Below, piece by piece: positions 21,774 to 30,651 of a DNA stretch of 40,494 bases. Numbering within the stretch: position 1 is the stretch's first letter; every line of letters begins with the position of its first letter. Source of the DNA: Planctomycetota bacterium (GTDB lineage: Bacteria; Planctomycetota; Phycisphaerae; Sedimentisphaerales; Anaerohalosphaeraceae). The translations under genes were made by a program, and so were the position numbers. Under the pieces are notes generated by a model, which did no database searches, had not been told where the DNA came from, and was given only the letters and a program-made list of their open reading frames with translations. The stretch spans positions 1 through 40,494 of the forward strand of contig DUZQ01000018.1 of NCBI GenBank assembly GCA_013349435.1. Direction: 5' to 3'.

Positions 21774-22235
21774 TTAAACCTGCGAATACGGGTCGTCTAC
21801 CCTTGTCCGGTAAAGCACGCCCATCTCAATTACGGCGCCTGAAAATCCCTCGTCATCGAATCGACTGTCGGCGCCGCAGATTGTGTCCATTGCGTATCCG
21901 CCGCGATGCGGATCGACCCGCATCACCTTTCGCAGGTCCGAGACGATCTGGTTTATCCTGGTGTCAACCGAGCCTATTGCCTCGTCACTGTCAATAACAA
22001 GGGCCTGAAGCTCGAAGGTCTGTAGCCACTGCTTCGTGCCGGTGAACTGGCTGGCGGTCGGCTCATTGTCGGTCTGCATGACAAGCACCAGTCTATCCTC
22101 CGGCACGATGTCGGAAAAGTCCACCCGCCTGGGCCGGACGGCGGTCAGGTCCTGGTTGTAGCCGTTGGCGACCGTCACCTGGCCGACCGCGGCGGCGACG
22201 TTGGCTGCTATGTTCTCTATAATCGGCGTTGACAT
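21774..22235 (-). CDS. Tail terminator (U-like)
   Basis: Protein of 153 residues. Compact alpha/beta protein with VVP-type strands (DFSDIVPEDRLVLVMQ, then LQTFELQALVIDSDEAIGSV). Size and position between Z-like and tail tube genes fit the gpU class that caps the tail tube and joins it to the head. The stop precedes the hairpin element. Its start abuts the end of the Z-like gene. Confidence 0.7.
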   Translation of the reverse strand: MSTPIIENIAANVAAAVGQVTVANGYNQDLTAVRPRRVDFSDIVPEDRLVLVMQTDNEPTASQFTGTKQWLQTFELQALVIDSDEAIGSVDTRINQIVSDLRKVMRVDPHRGGYAMDTICGADSRFDDEGFSGAVIEMGVLYRTRVDDPYSQV

Positions 22236-22867
22236 TAGTTTGCCCTCCTTTTCAGAACATAGTCCACCTGGCTATCGATCTCCCTGGTTAGCCGCTTACT
22301 TGCGACGGCCTTCACCTTTCGGGCGACCCCGGGCGCACCGGCGTAAAGTCCGCCCAGAGTCGGGCCGTAAACCTGGTCGATGGGCAGCCTTGACTTACCC
22401 CGCCTTATGAAAATGCCCTTGTGGTACGAGTGCGGCATCGTCTGCTTGAAGGCCGACCTGACCAGTTCACGGCGACCCATAATGCCGTATGTGACGCCCC
22501 TTTTCGTCTGTCGTGCGCGGAAGGCGATTAGCGGAATGTGGCGGCGAATCTTGCCCGATACCACCTTTATACCGTGCGTTCCGCTCTTGCCAATATAGAC
22601 GTCAATCTTGCTTTTGGGGCCGAGGTTTAGCTCGGCCTGCCATTTCTTTCGAGTCGCCTTGCGAAGCAAAATGCCCCACCGAACGTATTTTTGTGTGATA
22701 CCCGTTTTTTTGCTTAATTTTCGGGCAATCTCACCGCGTCCCCAGCGGGCGGTTCTGTTGATGGCCCTTGCCATAATGCCGGGCACCTCACGCGGCACGC
22801 GGCGGAACTTACGCCGCACCCTTTCAAGCTGGGCCTTGTTGACCTTTACCTCAACCTGCGGCATCAT
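22235..22867 (-). CDS. Minor tail protein Z-like
   Basis: Protein of 210 residues, very basic (pI evidently high), with RAINRTARWGRGEIARKLSKK near residue 35. This matches the start of prophage minor tail protein Z families. Later segments (HKGIFIRRGKSRLPIDQVYG) also fit. It overlaps the U-like gene by one base. It acts at the head-tail junction in lambda. Confidence 0.8.
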   Translation of the reverse strand: MMPQVEVKVNKAQLERVRRKFRRVPREVPGIMARAINRTARWGRGEIARKLSKKTGITQKYVRWGILLRKATRKKWQAELNLGPKSKIDVYIGKSGTHGIKVVSGKIRRHIPLIAFRARQTKRGVTYGIMGRRELVRSAFKQTMPHSYHKGIFIRRGKSRLPIDQVYGPTLGGLYAGAPGVARKVKAVASKRLTREIDSQVDYVLKRRAN

Positions 22868-22869
22868 TT

Positions 22870-23196
22870 TTACCTTATCTCCAATCTCACACCACCCCCA
22901 TCGTGTGCTAAGATTCTCTTTATCGGCCGAACCACGGCATTCCTGCCCAGCCGAGACACCATCTCGACCCTGTCGCCGCCGCGGTTGACCTCGGAGGCGG
23001 CGATTCCGATCTCGCTGCTGTTGGCGACAAGGATTTCGGCCGTCCCGCTCTCACCGTGCGGTGCATTGCCCAACCCGCCTGGCCGGTCCCGATCGACTAG
23101 AGCCGTCACTTCCCTGCTGCCGCCGGCGCGCGGCCTGTAAATAACGGTCTCGCCGCCCAGCTCCTCAATCAGTTTCAAGGTTTCAGCCGCATCCAT
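22870..23196 (-). CDS. Head-tail joining protein, tandem paralogue 2
   Basis: Protein of 108 residues from the ATG at 23196; GGAGGT lies six bases upstream and the ATG overlaps the stop of its partner (TAATG). The series ALVDRDRPGGLGNAPHGESG…IGIAASEVNRGGDRV parallels the partner's ALVDRSPPEGIGTAPYGQGP…GITPDEVDRGLDRV. The two are tandem duplicates and probably share one fold. Position before Z fits the FII-type attachment proteins. Confidence 0.65.
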   Translation of the reverse strand: MDAAETLKLIEELGGETVIYRPRAGGSREVTALVDRDRPGGLGNAPHGESGTAEILVANSSEIGIAASEVNRGGDRVEMVSRLGRNAVVRPIKRILAHDGGGVRLEIR

Positions 23197-23654
23197 TATC
23201 GCACCTCCAGCGCCAGCATTCCGGCATCCTGGCCGACAATCGCGGCAATGCGCCTGTCCTGCGTATCGTCGCCGTAGCACGGCCAGGCGAGCCTCACCCT
23301 GTCAAGGCCCCGATCGACTTCGTCCGGTGTTATGCCATCCGCATCGTCGTTCAATACGCGAATTATCGCCACCGGTCCCTGTCCGTAGGGTGCCGTCCCT
23401 ATCCCCTCCGGCGGTGAGCGATCGACAAGGGCCTCGATGGCCCGCTCCTCGGTCGCCGGCGCTCCCTTGGCCAGAATCCCGGCCGCGGCAAGTTCGGCCG
23501 GCTCACCGGTCAGCGTTCCCATGGTCGCCATTTTCTTCAAATCGCCGGCCGAAATTTCCGAGCGCCTTTTTAAGTAGACAACGTCTTCGACCCCCAGCTC
23601 GGCGACCATGAAGGCCGGCGCCGTGTCAACCAAAATTTCATCGAAAGTCTTCAT
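23196..23654 (-). CDS. Head-tail joining protein, tandem paralogue 1
   Basis: Protein of 152 residues. The N-terminal 60 residues are extra compared with the partner; the C-terminal 90 are homologous and both end ALEVR/RLEIR. Likely structural at the head-tail interface (FI/FII position), inferred from order. Start overlaps the stop of the beta-helix gene. Confidence 0.6.
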   Translation of the reverse strand: MKTFDEILVDTAPAFMVAELGVEDVVYLKRRSEISAGDLKKMATMGTLTGEPAELAAAGILAKGAPATEERAIEALVDRSPPEGIGTAPYGQGPVAIIRVLNDDADGITPDEVDRGLDRVRLAWPCYGDDTQDRRIAAIVGQDAGMLALEVR

Positions 23655-25237
23655 TATTTTTTCGTAGTCTTTTTGTACGGCGACGTCGCCGACGCCTCGA
23701 CCTCAAGTATCACGGTCGAGTCGTCCTCCCAGTCCAGAATTTCCTGGACGGTACTCGAACCGCCCTTGTCCTGCCAGGTACCCAGTATGAATGCGCCCAG
23801 TGCCTTGCAGAAGTCCTCGAAGGTGTAGGTCCCGCCGGCGGTTATGCCGGTATCGGCCATGAGGGCCGCCACCACTTCGGCGGCGTCGGGCAAATCGCCG
23901 GCCGGCAGCTTCGTCTGAATCTCGTTCGTGTCGGCGACAATGGTTGCTAACTGGGCGTCTATGTCGCTGTCGTCGGCCGGGTCGGCTGGCAGGTTGTCGG
24001 TCTTGGCCTTGATTGCAGTAATATCCGCACCAAGCACGCTATTGACAGCCGTATCAACCTCGGCATTCACCGCCGCCGCCCAGCCGGAATTGATTTGAGT
24101 AATCTCACCCGAATTATCAACTTTTGATTCATCATAAAAACATCCAGACACAAGAAGTTTTTGATTAGCCGCCAAAACAATGTCGTAAGCTGTCGAGCTT
24201 ACGTGTGTGACACTTGTCCTAACAATAACATTTTGAGCGACCACTTTTGACGCAGTTGTGACACCCTCAATATCCAATGCAACTGCATCACCACTTGCAT
24301 TTGTACCCAAATCCACTACTATAGAAACATCACGCAGAATAACACTGGCATCATCGATGTCAAATCCTAAAACATTCGTGCTTGCTGTTGCCGAGCGGGC
24401 CGCCTTTACGAGCACATTCTCAAATACTTGAGTAGCTCCACCCGTTTTTATTGCTCGAACCTCGTTAGTATCAACACCTGTCGTCTCGACAACCGTATTT
24501 CTTATTATGTTCCTGCCGCCACTACAAAGTAGCCCATCGTATTCGCTCTTTATGTAACTTTCTTCTATTCTTAATTGTTGCGCCGCCATTGCCCAAACAC
24601 CATCGGCTTTCCCCCAGACGTAACAATCTATAATCCTTACATTGCTCTTACTCGCACAATAAATTCCCTGAGCCATCGCTAAATCAGCACTGATAATCTG
24701 CAAGCCGATAACAGTCGAATTATCATCAAGCCACAGTGCCTTATCCGTATCTCCTTGAACAATTGCAGCCCTACGAACAGCCGAGATAAAGGTCAATTCT
24801 TTTGCTGATGCGTTAACATCCCCAGTATAAGTACCTGCCCCAATTATAATTTTATCCCCGCTTGCCGCATTCGTTACTGCCTGAGTTATCGTCAAAAGTG
24901 AATCGGCCCAAGAATGACCACCATTGCCGTCATTGCCCTGCTTTGAGACATACCAGGTACTTAAACTCTCATCAATTTTTGTACTGACTGACAGGCTTAC
25001 CGCAATAGCTCCAACCGTTTTAAATGCAAAACCTAACTCATCACCCGCCCAATCCGCAGCCGTGCCATCAAAGCGATATTGACCATTGCCCAACTCAACT
25101 ACACTGCCGGCGGCTTCTACCTGGTTTTCTTGGTCTTTACTTACATAAGCCGCTACGTCTGCGCCGGTCACAACCGAACCGTCCGTTGCAGAAATCAGCA
25201 TAAAATATAAAGACTGCGCCGTGTTTTTCAGGAACAT
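23654..25237 (-). CDS. Right-handed beta-helix protein (tail spike or capsid fibre)
   Basis: Protein of 527 residues. N-terminal ~90 residues form a small domain (NTAQSLYFMLISATDGSVVT, then QYRFDGTAADWAGDELGFAF). Then WYVSKQGNDGNGGHSWADSL, typical of pectate-lyase-like beta-helices, followed by regularly spaced strands (NVRIIDCYVWG, LRIEESYIKS, NIIRNTVVET) to about residue 380. C-terminal part is helical (TDNLPADPADDSDIDAQLAT). Such proteins bind or cut cell-surface glycans. Unusual location among head genes. Confidence 0.7.
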   Translation of the reverse strand: MFLKNTAQSLYFMLISATDGSVVTGADVAAYVSKDQENQVEAAGSVVELGNGQYRFDGTAADWAGDELGFAFKTVGAIAVSLSVSTKIDESLSTWYVSKQGNDGNGGHSWADSLLTITQAVTNAASGDKIIIGAGTYTGDVNASAKELTFISAVRRAAIVQGDTDKALWLDDNSTVIGLQIISADLAMAQGIYCASKSNVRIIDCYVWGKADGVWAMAAQQLRIEESYIKSEYDGLLCSGGRNIIRNTVVETTGVDTNEVRAIKTGGATQVFENVLVKAARSATASTNVLGFDIDDASVILRDVSIVVDLGTNASGDAVALDIEGVTTASKVVAQNVIVRTSVTHVSSTAYDIVLAANQKLLVSGCFYDESKVDNSGEITQINSGWAAAVNAEVDTAVNSVLGADITAIKAKTDNLPADPADDSDIDAQLATIVADTNEIQTKLPAGDLPDAAEVVAALMADTGITAGGTYTFEDFCKALGAFILGTWQDKGGSSTVQEILDWEDDSTVILEVEASATSPYKKTTKK

Positions 25238-25240
25238 AGC

Positions 25241-25666
25241 TTATCCGTTAATTTGTATTACCATAGAAACTTCCAAACTATCACCATTGACAAGTGACCT
25301 TGTTTCGGACAAATCAACAATAGCCACAAGTTTACCGGAGCCATCACTTGATGTCGCAAGAAAAGCACTTTCGGCATCATCCCAATCAGAGGCAGATGCC
25401 GTGAATGTCACCGTCTTGGTAGTCTGCTTTCGGTCGTTCGTTCCGGCAACCGCAGATGTAAAGTCCACATTGTCCGACGCTACAGTTTGCCGTGCGTAGC
25501 CCGTACCCGTAACCTCATTTATCGAAGCCAGCGTGGCTGTCTCGGTAAGCGTTGCTACATCGGACTGACTAAGCCCCAAATAGAAGTTCGCCGGTACAGC
25601 CTGTTCTTCGGAAAATGCCACCTCCAGCAACCACTGCAAACCTTCTTGGACCATATCATAAGCCAT
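25241..25666 (-). CDS. Structural protein, unknown
   Basis: Protein of 141 residues. MAYDMVQEGLQWLLEVAFSE followed by a beta-sandwich-like pattern (YLGLSQSDVATLTETATLAS, TKTVTFTASASDWDDAESAF). Looks like a small virion surface domain similar to those found in phage fibres. It lies four bases from the beta-helix gene. Confidence 0.5.
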   Translation of the reverse strand: MAYDMVQEGLQWLLEVAFSEEQAVPANFYLGLSQSDVATLTETATLASINEVTGTGYARQTVASDNVDFTSAVAGTNDRKQTTKTVTFTASASDWDDAESAFLATSSDGSGKLVAIVDLSETRSLVNGDSLEVSMVIQING

Positions 25667-25682
25667 TTTTTATCCCCTAAAA

Positions 25683-27038
25683 TTACTCAATTATTCGATT
25701 TACATTCGCAGCCCAATATACTTTAAACACATCGGCCATCGCATCATAGGCACCAATAACGACCGCAGCCTCGGCAGTTACACCATCCACAAAAGCGGCA
25801 ATGTCTTCTCCACTTAAAACAGCAACAACAACCGTTTGCAGGCCAGTATCAACAGCACCAAAGACATCAACCTTGGATACAACCGCCTCTATTTCTGCCG
25901 ATAAAGTATCGGACATCAATAGCACATCACCAACATCAACAACTGCCTCTATCTCCGCTATAAGACCGTCAACGAATGCCTGTACATCACTCACCGCAGC
26001 TACAGCCGCAATCGCTACGTCTAAAGCTGTATCCACAAACGCTGCCGCATCAACCTTACTGCACACGACCTCAACAATAGCCGTGACAGCATCCGTATAC
26101 GTCGCAGCATCGGTCTTATCCGAAGCGGCATCCACCGAAGCCAATAACAATGAATCCACAAAAGACATCACGCCAGTTTTTTCAACCACCCCATCAATTT
26201 CGACCGTCAAGCCAAGCTCGTAATAAGTAACACCGCCCGCCACACTTGTCGCAGCCACAATCAAAGGTAGCCTGAATTGCCGCTGCCGAACCAAAAACGG
26301 GTCGACGCCACGGGCATAAAGAGTCCGAATCTCGGCGGGGGAAAGGGCACGATTGTAGGCCAAAACAAAACCTATGTAATCTTTAAACGTTTGATTTATA
26401 TACTGTCCACCATTACCAATCCACATTTGGGCAAGATTATCGTCCGATTCAGCACCCTCACCCGGTGTGTCAGAGGCTTTTGACACCTCACAACCATCAA
26501 GATAAAATCGTATGGTTTTATCAGACGATGAATACGTCATTGCCACTATATGCCAACCATCATTGCGAAGCAAACCATAAAAATTATCCGTCCATGCTTC
26601 AGCATTTGTGGTCGCACATTTCACAAGGCCATAAAAAACGTCATTATGATATGTCTTGCCAATCCACCAAGAAAATGCTTTGCCATAAGGGGCAGCCTGA
26701 CCTGCGTTTTTACTAACAATAGCCCCCACATTTGTTGCTGTTGTAGTTAAATACACAGCAGCGATATAAGTAAAAGTACCCCTATTATCTAAATGCTGCC
26801 GAGCAGCGATTTTTATTCCATCACCAGTCCCGTCAAAATCCCAGGCGTGCCCAAACTTGCCAGGGACGCAGTGTGTGTCACCGACAAGCGTGCCGTGGTT
26901 ATTATTACCGGATAAATCAATAGCAGATTTAGTACCATCTGCCGACCAGTAGCCCGCAAGACCGTGCGCAAGCGGGTCTTGCCTCCAAGCTCCGCCTGGC
27001 AAAATCGTTCCCAAAAATGGTTTTAGTGCAGTTGTCAT
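25683..27038 (-). CDS. LamG/concanavalin-like lectin domain protein
   Basis: Protein of 451 residues. Residues 25-235 match a LamG (concanavalin A-like) domain: GLAGYWSADGTKSAIDLSGN, GTLVGD, KFGHAWDFDGTGDGI, WHIVAMTYSSSDKTIRFYLDG and IGFVLAYNRALSPAEIRTL. The second half is a low-complexity series of Ala/Val/Asp heptad-like repeats (…AVVDVGDVLLMSDTLSAEIE), probably a long helical stalk. Likely a virion-associated glycan-binding protein. Confidence 0.8.
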   Translation of the reverse strand: MTTALKPFLGTILPGGAWRQDPLAHGLAGYWSADGTKSAIDLSGNNNHGTLVGDTHCVPGKFGHAWDFDGTGDGIKIAARQHLDNRGTFTYIAAVYLTTTATNVGAIVSKNAGQAAPYGKAFSWWIGKTYHNDVFYGLVKCATTNAEAWTDNFYGLLRNDGWHIVAMTYSSSDKTIRFYLDGCEVSKASDTPGEGAESDDNLAQMWIGNGGQYINQTFKDYIGFVLAYNRALSPAEIRTLYARGVDPFLVRQRQFRLPLIVAATSVAGGVTYYELGLTVEIDGVVEKTGVMSFVDSLLLASVDAASDKTDAATYTDAVTAIVEVVCSKVDAAAFVDTALDVAIAAVAAVSDVQAFVDGLIAEIEAVVDVGDVLLMSDTLSAEIEAVVSKVDVFGAVDTGLQTVVVAVLSGEDIAAFVDGVTAEAAVVIGAYDAMADVFKVYWAANVNRIIE

Positions 27039-27040
27039 TA

Positions 27041-27466
27041 TTATGACGCCACCGGAACAGTCGACCTCTGATACCTCGTTGTTACAGCTACGGCACTATT
27101 AGCCGTTGTGTTTTTCCACCACAAAAGAATTTTTAACTTCGAAACTTCCAAAGCAGAAAGCGAAAACGTTCGGCGTATCTCGCCATTTTGCGAAAATGCC
27201 ATCTCAAAACCGAACGGTTGACTATTTGCATCAATATAGGGAGAAATTTCAAAATCGGTGCCATTTGTAGTTCGCAAAATATAAACGAACAATCCGCCTG
27301 TGGCCTTAGCATAGTCGTTGTAAACGGCGGTGATGCTAATTTCGACCGATGCCTTCATATCCAAGTCAATGATGTCTGAAATATCAACAATAGTACCACC
27401 AGTAGTTAATGTTCCATCAAATTCGGTAGTCCATGATGCCGGCCAATTTATTCCTGTATCTGCCAT
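27041..27466 (-). CDS. Virion protein, unknown
   Basis: Protein of 141 residues with an all-beta look (WTTEFDGTLTTGGTIVDISD, then KILLWWKNTTANSAVAVTT). Could be a small beta-sandwich on the capsid or fibre. It lies between the lectin gene and a small gene within one operon; start overlaps a stop (TAATG). Confidence 0.5.
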   Translation of the reverse strand: MADTGINWPASWTTEFDGTLTTGGTIVDISDIIDLDMKASVEISITAVYNDYAKATGGLFVYILRTTNGTDFEISPYIDANSQPFGFEMAFSQNGEIRRTFSLSALEVSKLKILLWWKNTTANSAVAVTTRYQRSTVPVAS

Positions 27467-27738
27467 TAGGTTTCTCTTGCCTCCAGATTAGCTTTAGCTT
27501 GCACCGCCAAATCACTTATGTAAGCCTCGATTTTGATTTGATGCTGCTGCTCTGCCAGATGCAGCTCCCACAACGTATTAACCACTGTTGTCTTTTGAGC
27601 CTGTGTGGCGAGCAGGGCATTATAAACACGATGCGTCTCAACATTGCCGGTTACATCATCGGTTCGTGTTGCGGTGACATTGGCTTCCTTCTTGTCCACA
27701 TTCAAAGGCGTGATTTCGACCTTCCAAATTATAGCCAT
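27466..27738 (-). CDS. Small phage protein, helical
   Basis: Protein of 90 residues: first 30 beta-like (IIWKVEITPLNVDKKEANVT), then a long helix (TTVVNTLWELHLAEQQHQIK). GGGGAT lies before the ATG. Possibly an assembly chaperone for the neighbouring surface proteins. Family not recognised. Confidence 0.5.
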   Translation of the reverse strand: MAIIWKVEITPLNVDKKEANVTATRTDDVTGNVETHRVYNALLATQAQKTTVVNTLWELHLAEQQHQIKIEAYISDLAVQAKANLEARET

Positions 27739-27757
27739 AATTTATCCCCTTTTTTTA

Positions 27758-27841
27758 TCACGCATCAAATAGATATCCGAACACATCGACAGTGCCTTCG
27801 GCATCCGCCGTGGCGCCGTAAAACGGAACCGAAAGTGTCAT
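27758..27841 (-). CDS. Tiny 27-residue ORF
   Basis: The frame MTLSVPFYGATADAEGTVDV fills the gap between two genes and ends TGATAA. No clear ribosome site is visible. It may be a remnant or a real small peptide. Listed because the region would otherwise hold nothing. Confidence 0.25.
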   Translation of the reverse strand: MTLSVPFYGATADAEGTVDVFGYLFDA

Positions 27842-27881
27842 GTTTTTGGCAGAATGCGCGTTTCATATTTACCCTTTCGTT

Positions 27882-28199
27882 TTACGTACTAATCGCTTTG
27901 AAAAGCCACAACAACCATGTCATCAGGGCCACAATCCCGGCGGCTATTATGTAGCGCAGGATAAAAAGCCAGAACTTGCGGCTCTCGGTCATCTGTTTCT
28001 TGCGGTTGATCAATCCTTGCACCTTGGCAATCAGGCCGTGATTGGAGTTTGGATTGCCGTAAAGAGTGTCACTTATTTTTTCCAATCTCTCGCCCCTGCT
28101 GCGACAACGCTCGTCAACTTTGGCCTGCCACTGCAGCAGCTTGCCGACGTCTTTGTGCACCGCCTTGACTTCGACCAGAATTTCGTTCAAGTTCGCCAA
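27882..28199 (-). CDS. Coiled-coil protein with C-terminal membrane helix (XhlA-like)
   Basis: Protein of 105 residues. Helical N-terminal part (VKAVHKDVGKLLQWQAKVDE), basic stretch, then one membrane helix at the end (FILRYIIAAGIVALMTWLLW). This layout resembles hemolysin XhlA-type lysis accessory proteins and phage L-shaped tail-anchored proteins. Located directly after the capsid gene. Lysis or assembly role uncertain. Confidence 0.5.
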   Translation of the reverse strand: MANLNEILVEVKAVHKDVGKLLQWQAKVDERCRSRGERLEKISDTLYGNPNSNHGLIAKVQGLINRKKQMTESRKFWLFILRYIIAAGIVALMTWLLWLFKAIST

Positions 28200-28295
28200 G
28201 CCATCCTTTTCCGTACAAAATGAAGTTATAGCGCATCCGGGGTCGATCCCTCGGCCCCGAATGCGCCCGGCAAAAAAGTCAAACCTTCATTTCGA

Positions 28296-29258
28296 CTACG
28301 TATTGGTAATCTGGTAGACGAAAAGGTCCGTCTCGCCTATGAGAACCTCGTCGGTATCGTCCCGGCTTCTGACAATGTCGGCCCTAACCTTTTCCTCGCG
28401 GTAAGTCTCAATTACGGGAAGCTCCGGCGCATCCGCCGTCCACAGGATTGTCCTGGCCGCCGACGGTATCTCCAGCGAATCGTTCTCATTGCAGAGCAAC
28501 GCCAACCACATGACGCCCGCCGCCCATATCTGCGAGGTACTCTCGGCGACGCCCTCTTCCTTGGTGTCATAGGCGCTGGTCGCCCGCAATACCTGCTTGA
28601 TTCCCAGCATGGCAGCCACCTGCGCGGCGGTCAGCATAGACGGCTGAACTCCCGGATAGGTGTACTTCAATTTGTCGTTTACCTGGTCGGTGCGTATCAT
28701 CTCCAGGAGGTCCGCCCGCGGAATAATCAGGCTCAGCTCGCTCTCAAGGCATCCGCAGGCATCGCAAATCGCGTTAATTCCGGCGGCAATATCGTCCAAC
28801 GGAACGGCTGATGCCGTTGTCGACCATGCGGTACTCACGTTGTGATTAGTCCAACCGCCGCCGGAATAGAGCGTGTAAACCCTTATCTCGTGAAGCATTT
28901 GCAACTGGTACCGCAGTATTTCGGTCGCCGCCCGCTCGGCGTCAAAAAGGCTCGCGTATCTTTTGCGCCGCCTGTCGTCGATTGGGTATTCCAGGCCGTG
29001 CTCCTCGCAGGCGAAAGTCCCGCTTCCGAACTCGCCCGTAATGCGGTTGTACGCGCCGTCTTTGGCCCTGTCACCGGAGGCTGGCTTCTTAAAGTTTTCG
29101 CGGTTCATTACCGGGTACTGGCCGTCGCATATGCCGCTTGTGAAAATCGGCGCCGCCCGGCGGCCGATGAAACGGGTCGCCGCCTTTGCGGCGTCGAACT
29201 CGCTTGCCAGCGCGGAAAGGTCCTCTCGAAAAACCACACTTGTTGATTCTGGTCGCAT
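28296..29258 (-). CDS. Major capsid protein (E-like)
   Basis: Protein of 320 residues. Features of lambda gpE-like capsid proteins: an N-terminal LASEFDAAKAATRFIGRRAA, conserved GTFACEEHGLEYPIDDRRRK, then the central LYSGGGWTNHN and C-terminal IPSAARTILWTADAPELPVI, YREEKVRADIVRSRDD. Position after the decoration gene fits. It follows a structured leader (29310-29371) and has the strong site TTTAGGAGAGAAAGAAAATG, shared with the decoration gene. Confidence 0.88.
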   Translation of the reverse strand: MRPESTSVVFREDLSALASEFDAAKAATRFIGRRAAPIFTSGICDGQYPVMNRENFKKPASGDRAKDGAYNRITGEFGSGTFACEEHGLEYPIDDRRRKRYASLFDAERAATEILRYQLQMLHEIRVYTLYSGGGWTNHNVSTAWSTTASAVPLDDIAAGINAICDACGCLESELSLIIPRADLLEMIRTDQVNDKLKYTYPGVQPSMLTAAQVAAMLGIKQVLRATSAYDTKEEGVAESTSQIWAAGVMWLALLCNENDSLEIPSAARTILWTADAPELPVIETYREEKVRADIVRSRDDTDEVLIGETDLFVYQITNT

Positions 29259-29309
29259 TTTCTTTCTCTCCTAAAAAATCGTTAAAAGTCTTTTTTTTGT
29301 TCCCTGCGG

Positions 29310-29371
29310 GGCAATAAAAAAGGACAACACGAATGGCATAGGCACCCATGCTGCCCCTTTTTATTCTTGCC
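29310..29371 (-). promoter_or_regulatory. 5'-leader structured element of the capsid gene (copy C)
   Basis: Outer pairing GGCAA/TTGCC, a GAA bulge, TAAAAAGG/CCTTTTTTA and an inner hairpin with GCATGGGTGCC. A second GC-rich hairpin (CCGCCT-TTGGCC-AGGCGG) lies just before it. The same layout occurs at 36453-36517, and related forms at 21665-21754 and 30534-30594. As a U-rich hairpin it could terminate; as a conserved leader it could also regulate or be processed. Confidence 0.6.
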
Positions 29372-29421
29372 TCGACCGCCGCCTGGCCAAAGGCGGGCGA
29401 ACCCCGCTATTCACTTGTCAT

Positions 29422-30501
29422 TCAGCGAACCGCGACAATGTCTATGTAGTCAATCCAGGCCGTCTGCACCGCGCCGGCTCCGGTGTGCGTCTTGATCTGG
29501 AAGGCCGGCGAGAGGGCCTCATCGTCCGGAACCAGAATGGTCGTACCGTTGTCGGTCATCGTTATCTTGAGCACACCGTCCACGAAGAAGTTGAGGCTGT
29601 CCACGCCGTCCCAGTAGAAACCGAGCTTCACTGCCGTGGCAGCGAAATTAGCAATGGCCGCACAGTCCCCGATATCGCTTGTCGTATCCTCGTTATTTTC
29701 AGTGTTGTTTTGCTCGGTAAGGCAGTCGATGTTGCCGTCATGGTCATTCTGGAATCCCACCCTATCGGTGACTGCGCCCAGAATATCCACGTCCGCTATG
29801 GCAAGGCCGATGAAGAAGTCGCATTTGTCCACATCCAGTAGCGCCAGCTTGGTCTCGAACCAAAGCGGCTTGCCGGACGCCAGTTTGAACGATTCGCCGT
29901 TGAGCTGCACATTCTCATTGTCCGCATCGGCATCGTTGCAGGTAAGCTGCAGCAGCCCGCCTGGCCCGTCGTCGGCGACCTTGCAGACATCGCCACCATC
30001 CGTATCGCCGTCCGTGGAGGACTTCAGCCAGTCGGCCTTGTCGGCGGATTCGGAGAACTTGTGGCCATCCTCGGCACATCCGGTTATGAAATCCTCGTGA
30101 AAACGTATAACGGAGGTGTCGTGTAGCAGGGCATCGCCGGAGAATATGTTTATCATCGCCGCAGCCTTGCCGCCGTCCGCCGTTATCGCCTCCCAGAGCG
30201 TGCCAATCCGCCGGCCGCCGCCGGCGGCGTCGCTAACCTTGCCGTCGGTGGCCGGATAGATGGCAGCGCCGGCCGAAATCGACTTCGAGCCGGTCACCTT
30301 CGCCAGGCCGCTCTTATTGATCGGCCAAATCGCCGCCTTTGCGCCGCTGGCATAGTTATCCATCGTTATGCCAACCGGCTCCTGGGCGGCATCGCAGTAG
30401 ACGAATGTCGAGGCGGAAATTCTTACCAACCTGTCGGCCGCCAGCGCCTCGCCTGCCGTGCCGGTAATCGGACCCTCATTACGAATTGCCAATCCACTCA
30501 T
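29422..30501 (-). CDS. Capsid decoration protein with C-terminal lectin-like domain
   Basis: Protein of 359 residues. Residues 1-115 match small decoration/DUF2190-type proteins (GEALAADRLVRISASTFVYC, then VGITMDNYASGAKAAIWPIN). Residues ~130-359 are an added beta-sandwich-like domain (FHEDFITG, then WFETKLALLDVDKCDFFIGL and WIDYIDIVAVR) of the kind that binds glycans. The fusion would place about one lectin-like domain per decoration subunit on the capsid. Same ribosome site as the capsid gene. Confidence 0.75.
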   Translation of the reverse strand: MSGLAIRNEGPITGTAGEALAADRLVRISASTFVYCDAAQEPVGITMDNYASGAKAAIWPINKSGLAKVTGSKSISAGAAIYPATDGKVSDAAGGGRRIGTLWEAITADGGKAAAMINIFSGDALLHDTSVIRFHEDFITGCAEDGHKFSESADKADWLKSSTDGDTDGGDVCKVADDGPGGLLQLTCNDADADNENVQLNGESFKLASGKPLWFETKLALLDVDKCDFFIGLAIADVDILGAVTDRVGFQNDHDGNIDCLTEQNNTENNEDTTSDIGDCAAIANFAATAVKLGFYWDGVDSLNFFVDGVLKITMTDNGTTILVPDDEALSPAFQIKTHTGAGAVQTAWIDYIDIVAVR

Positions 30502-30533
30502 TTTCTTTCTCTCCTAAAAAGCTGTTTTTTTTC

Positions 30534-30594
30534 ATTTCCAAAAAAAAGACTGCACAGGAACTTTCAGACCCCTATGCAGTCATCAATTTTTTTT
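30534..30594 (-). terminator. Bidirectional terminator / leader element before decoration gene (copy A)
   Basis: GACTGCATAGGG pairs with TCCTGTGCAGTC over 12 bases (30548-30581), flanked by an A-run and a T-run on each side. It lies between the protease/scaffold gene and the decoration gene and shares the inner GCATAGGGG with copy B. It can end transcripts in both directions, or serve as the decoration leader. Confidence 0.75.
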
Positions 30595-30651
30595 TCGCAT
30601 CCACCGGCCAGGATGGACTGTTAACTTTTCAAAGCCAAAACGCCCCTTTGC

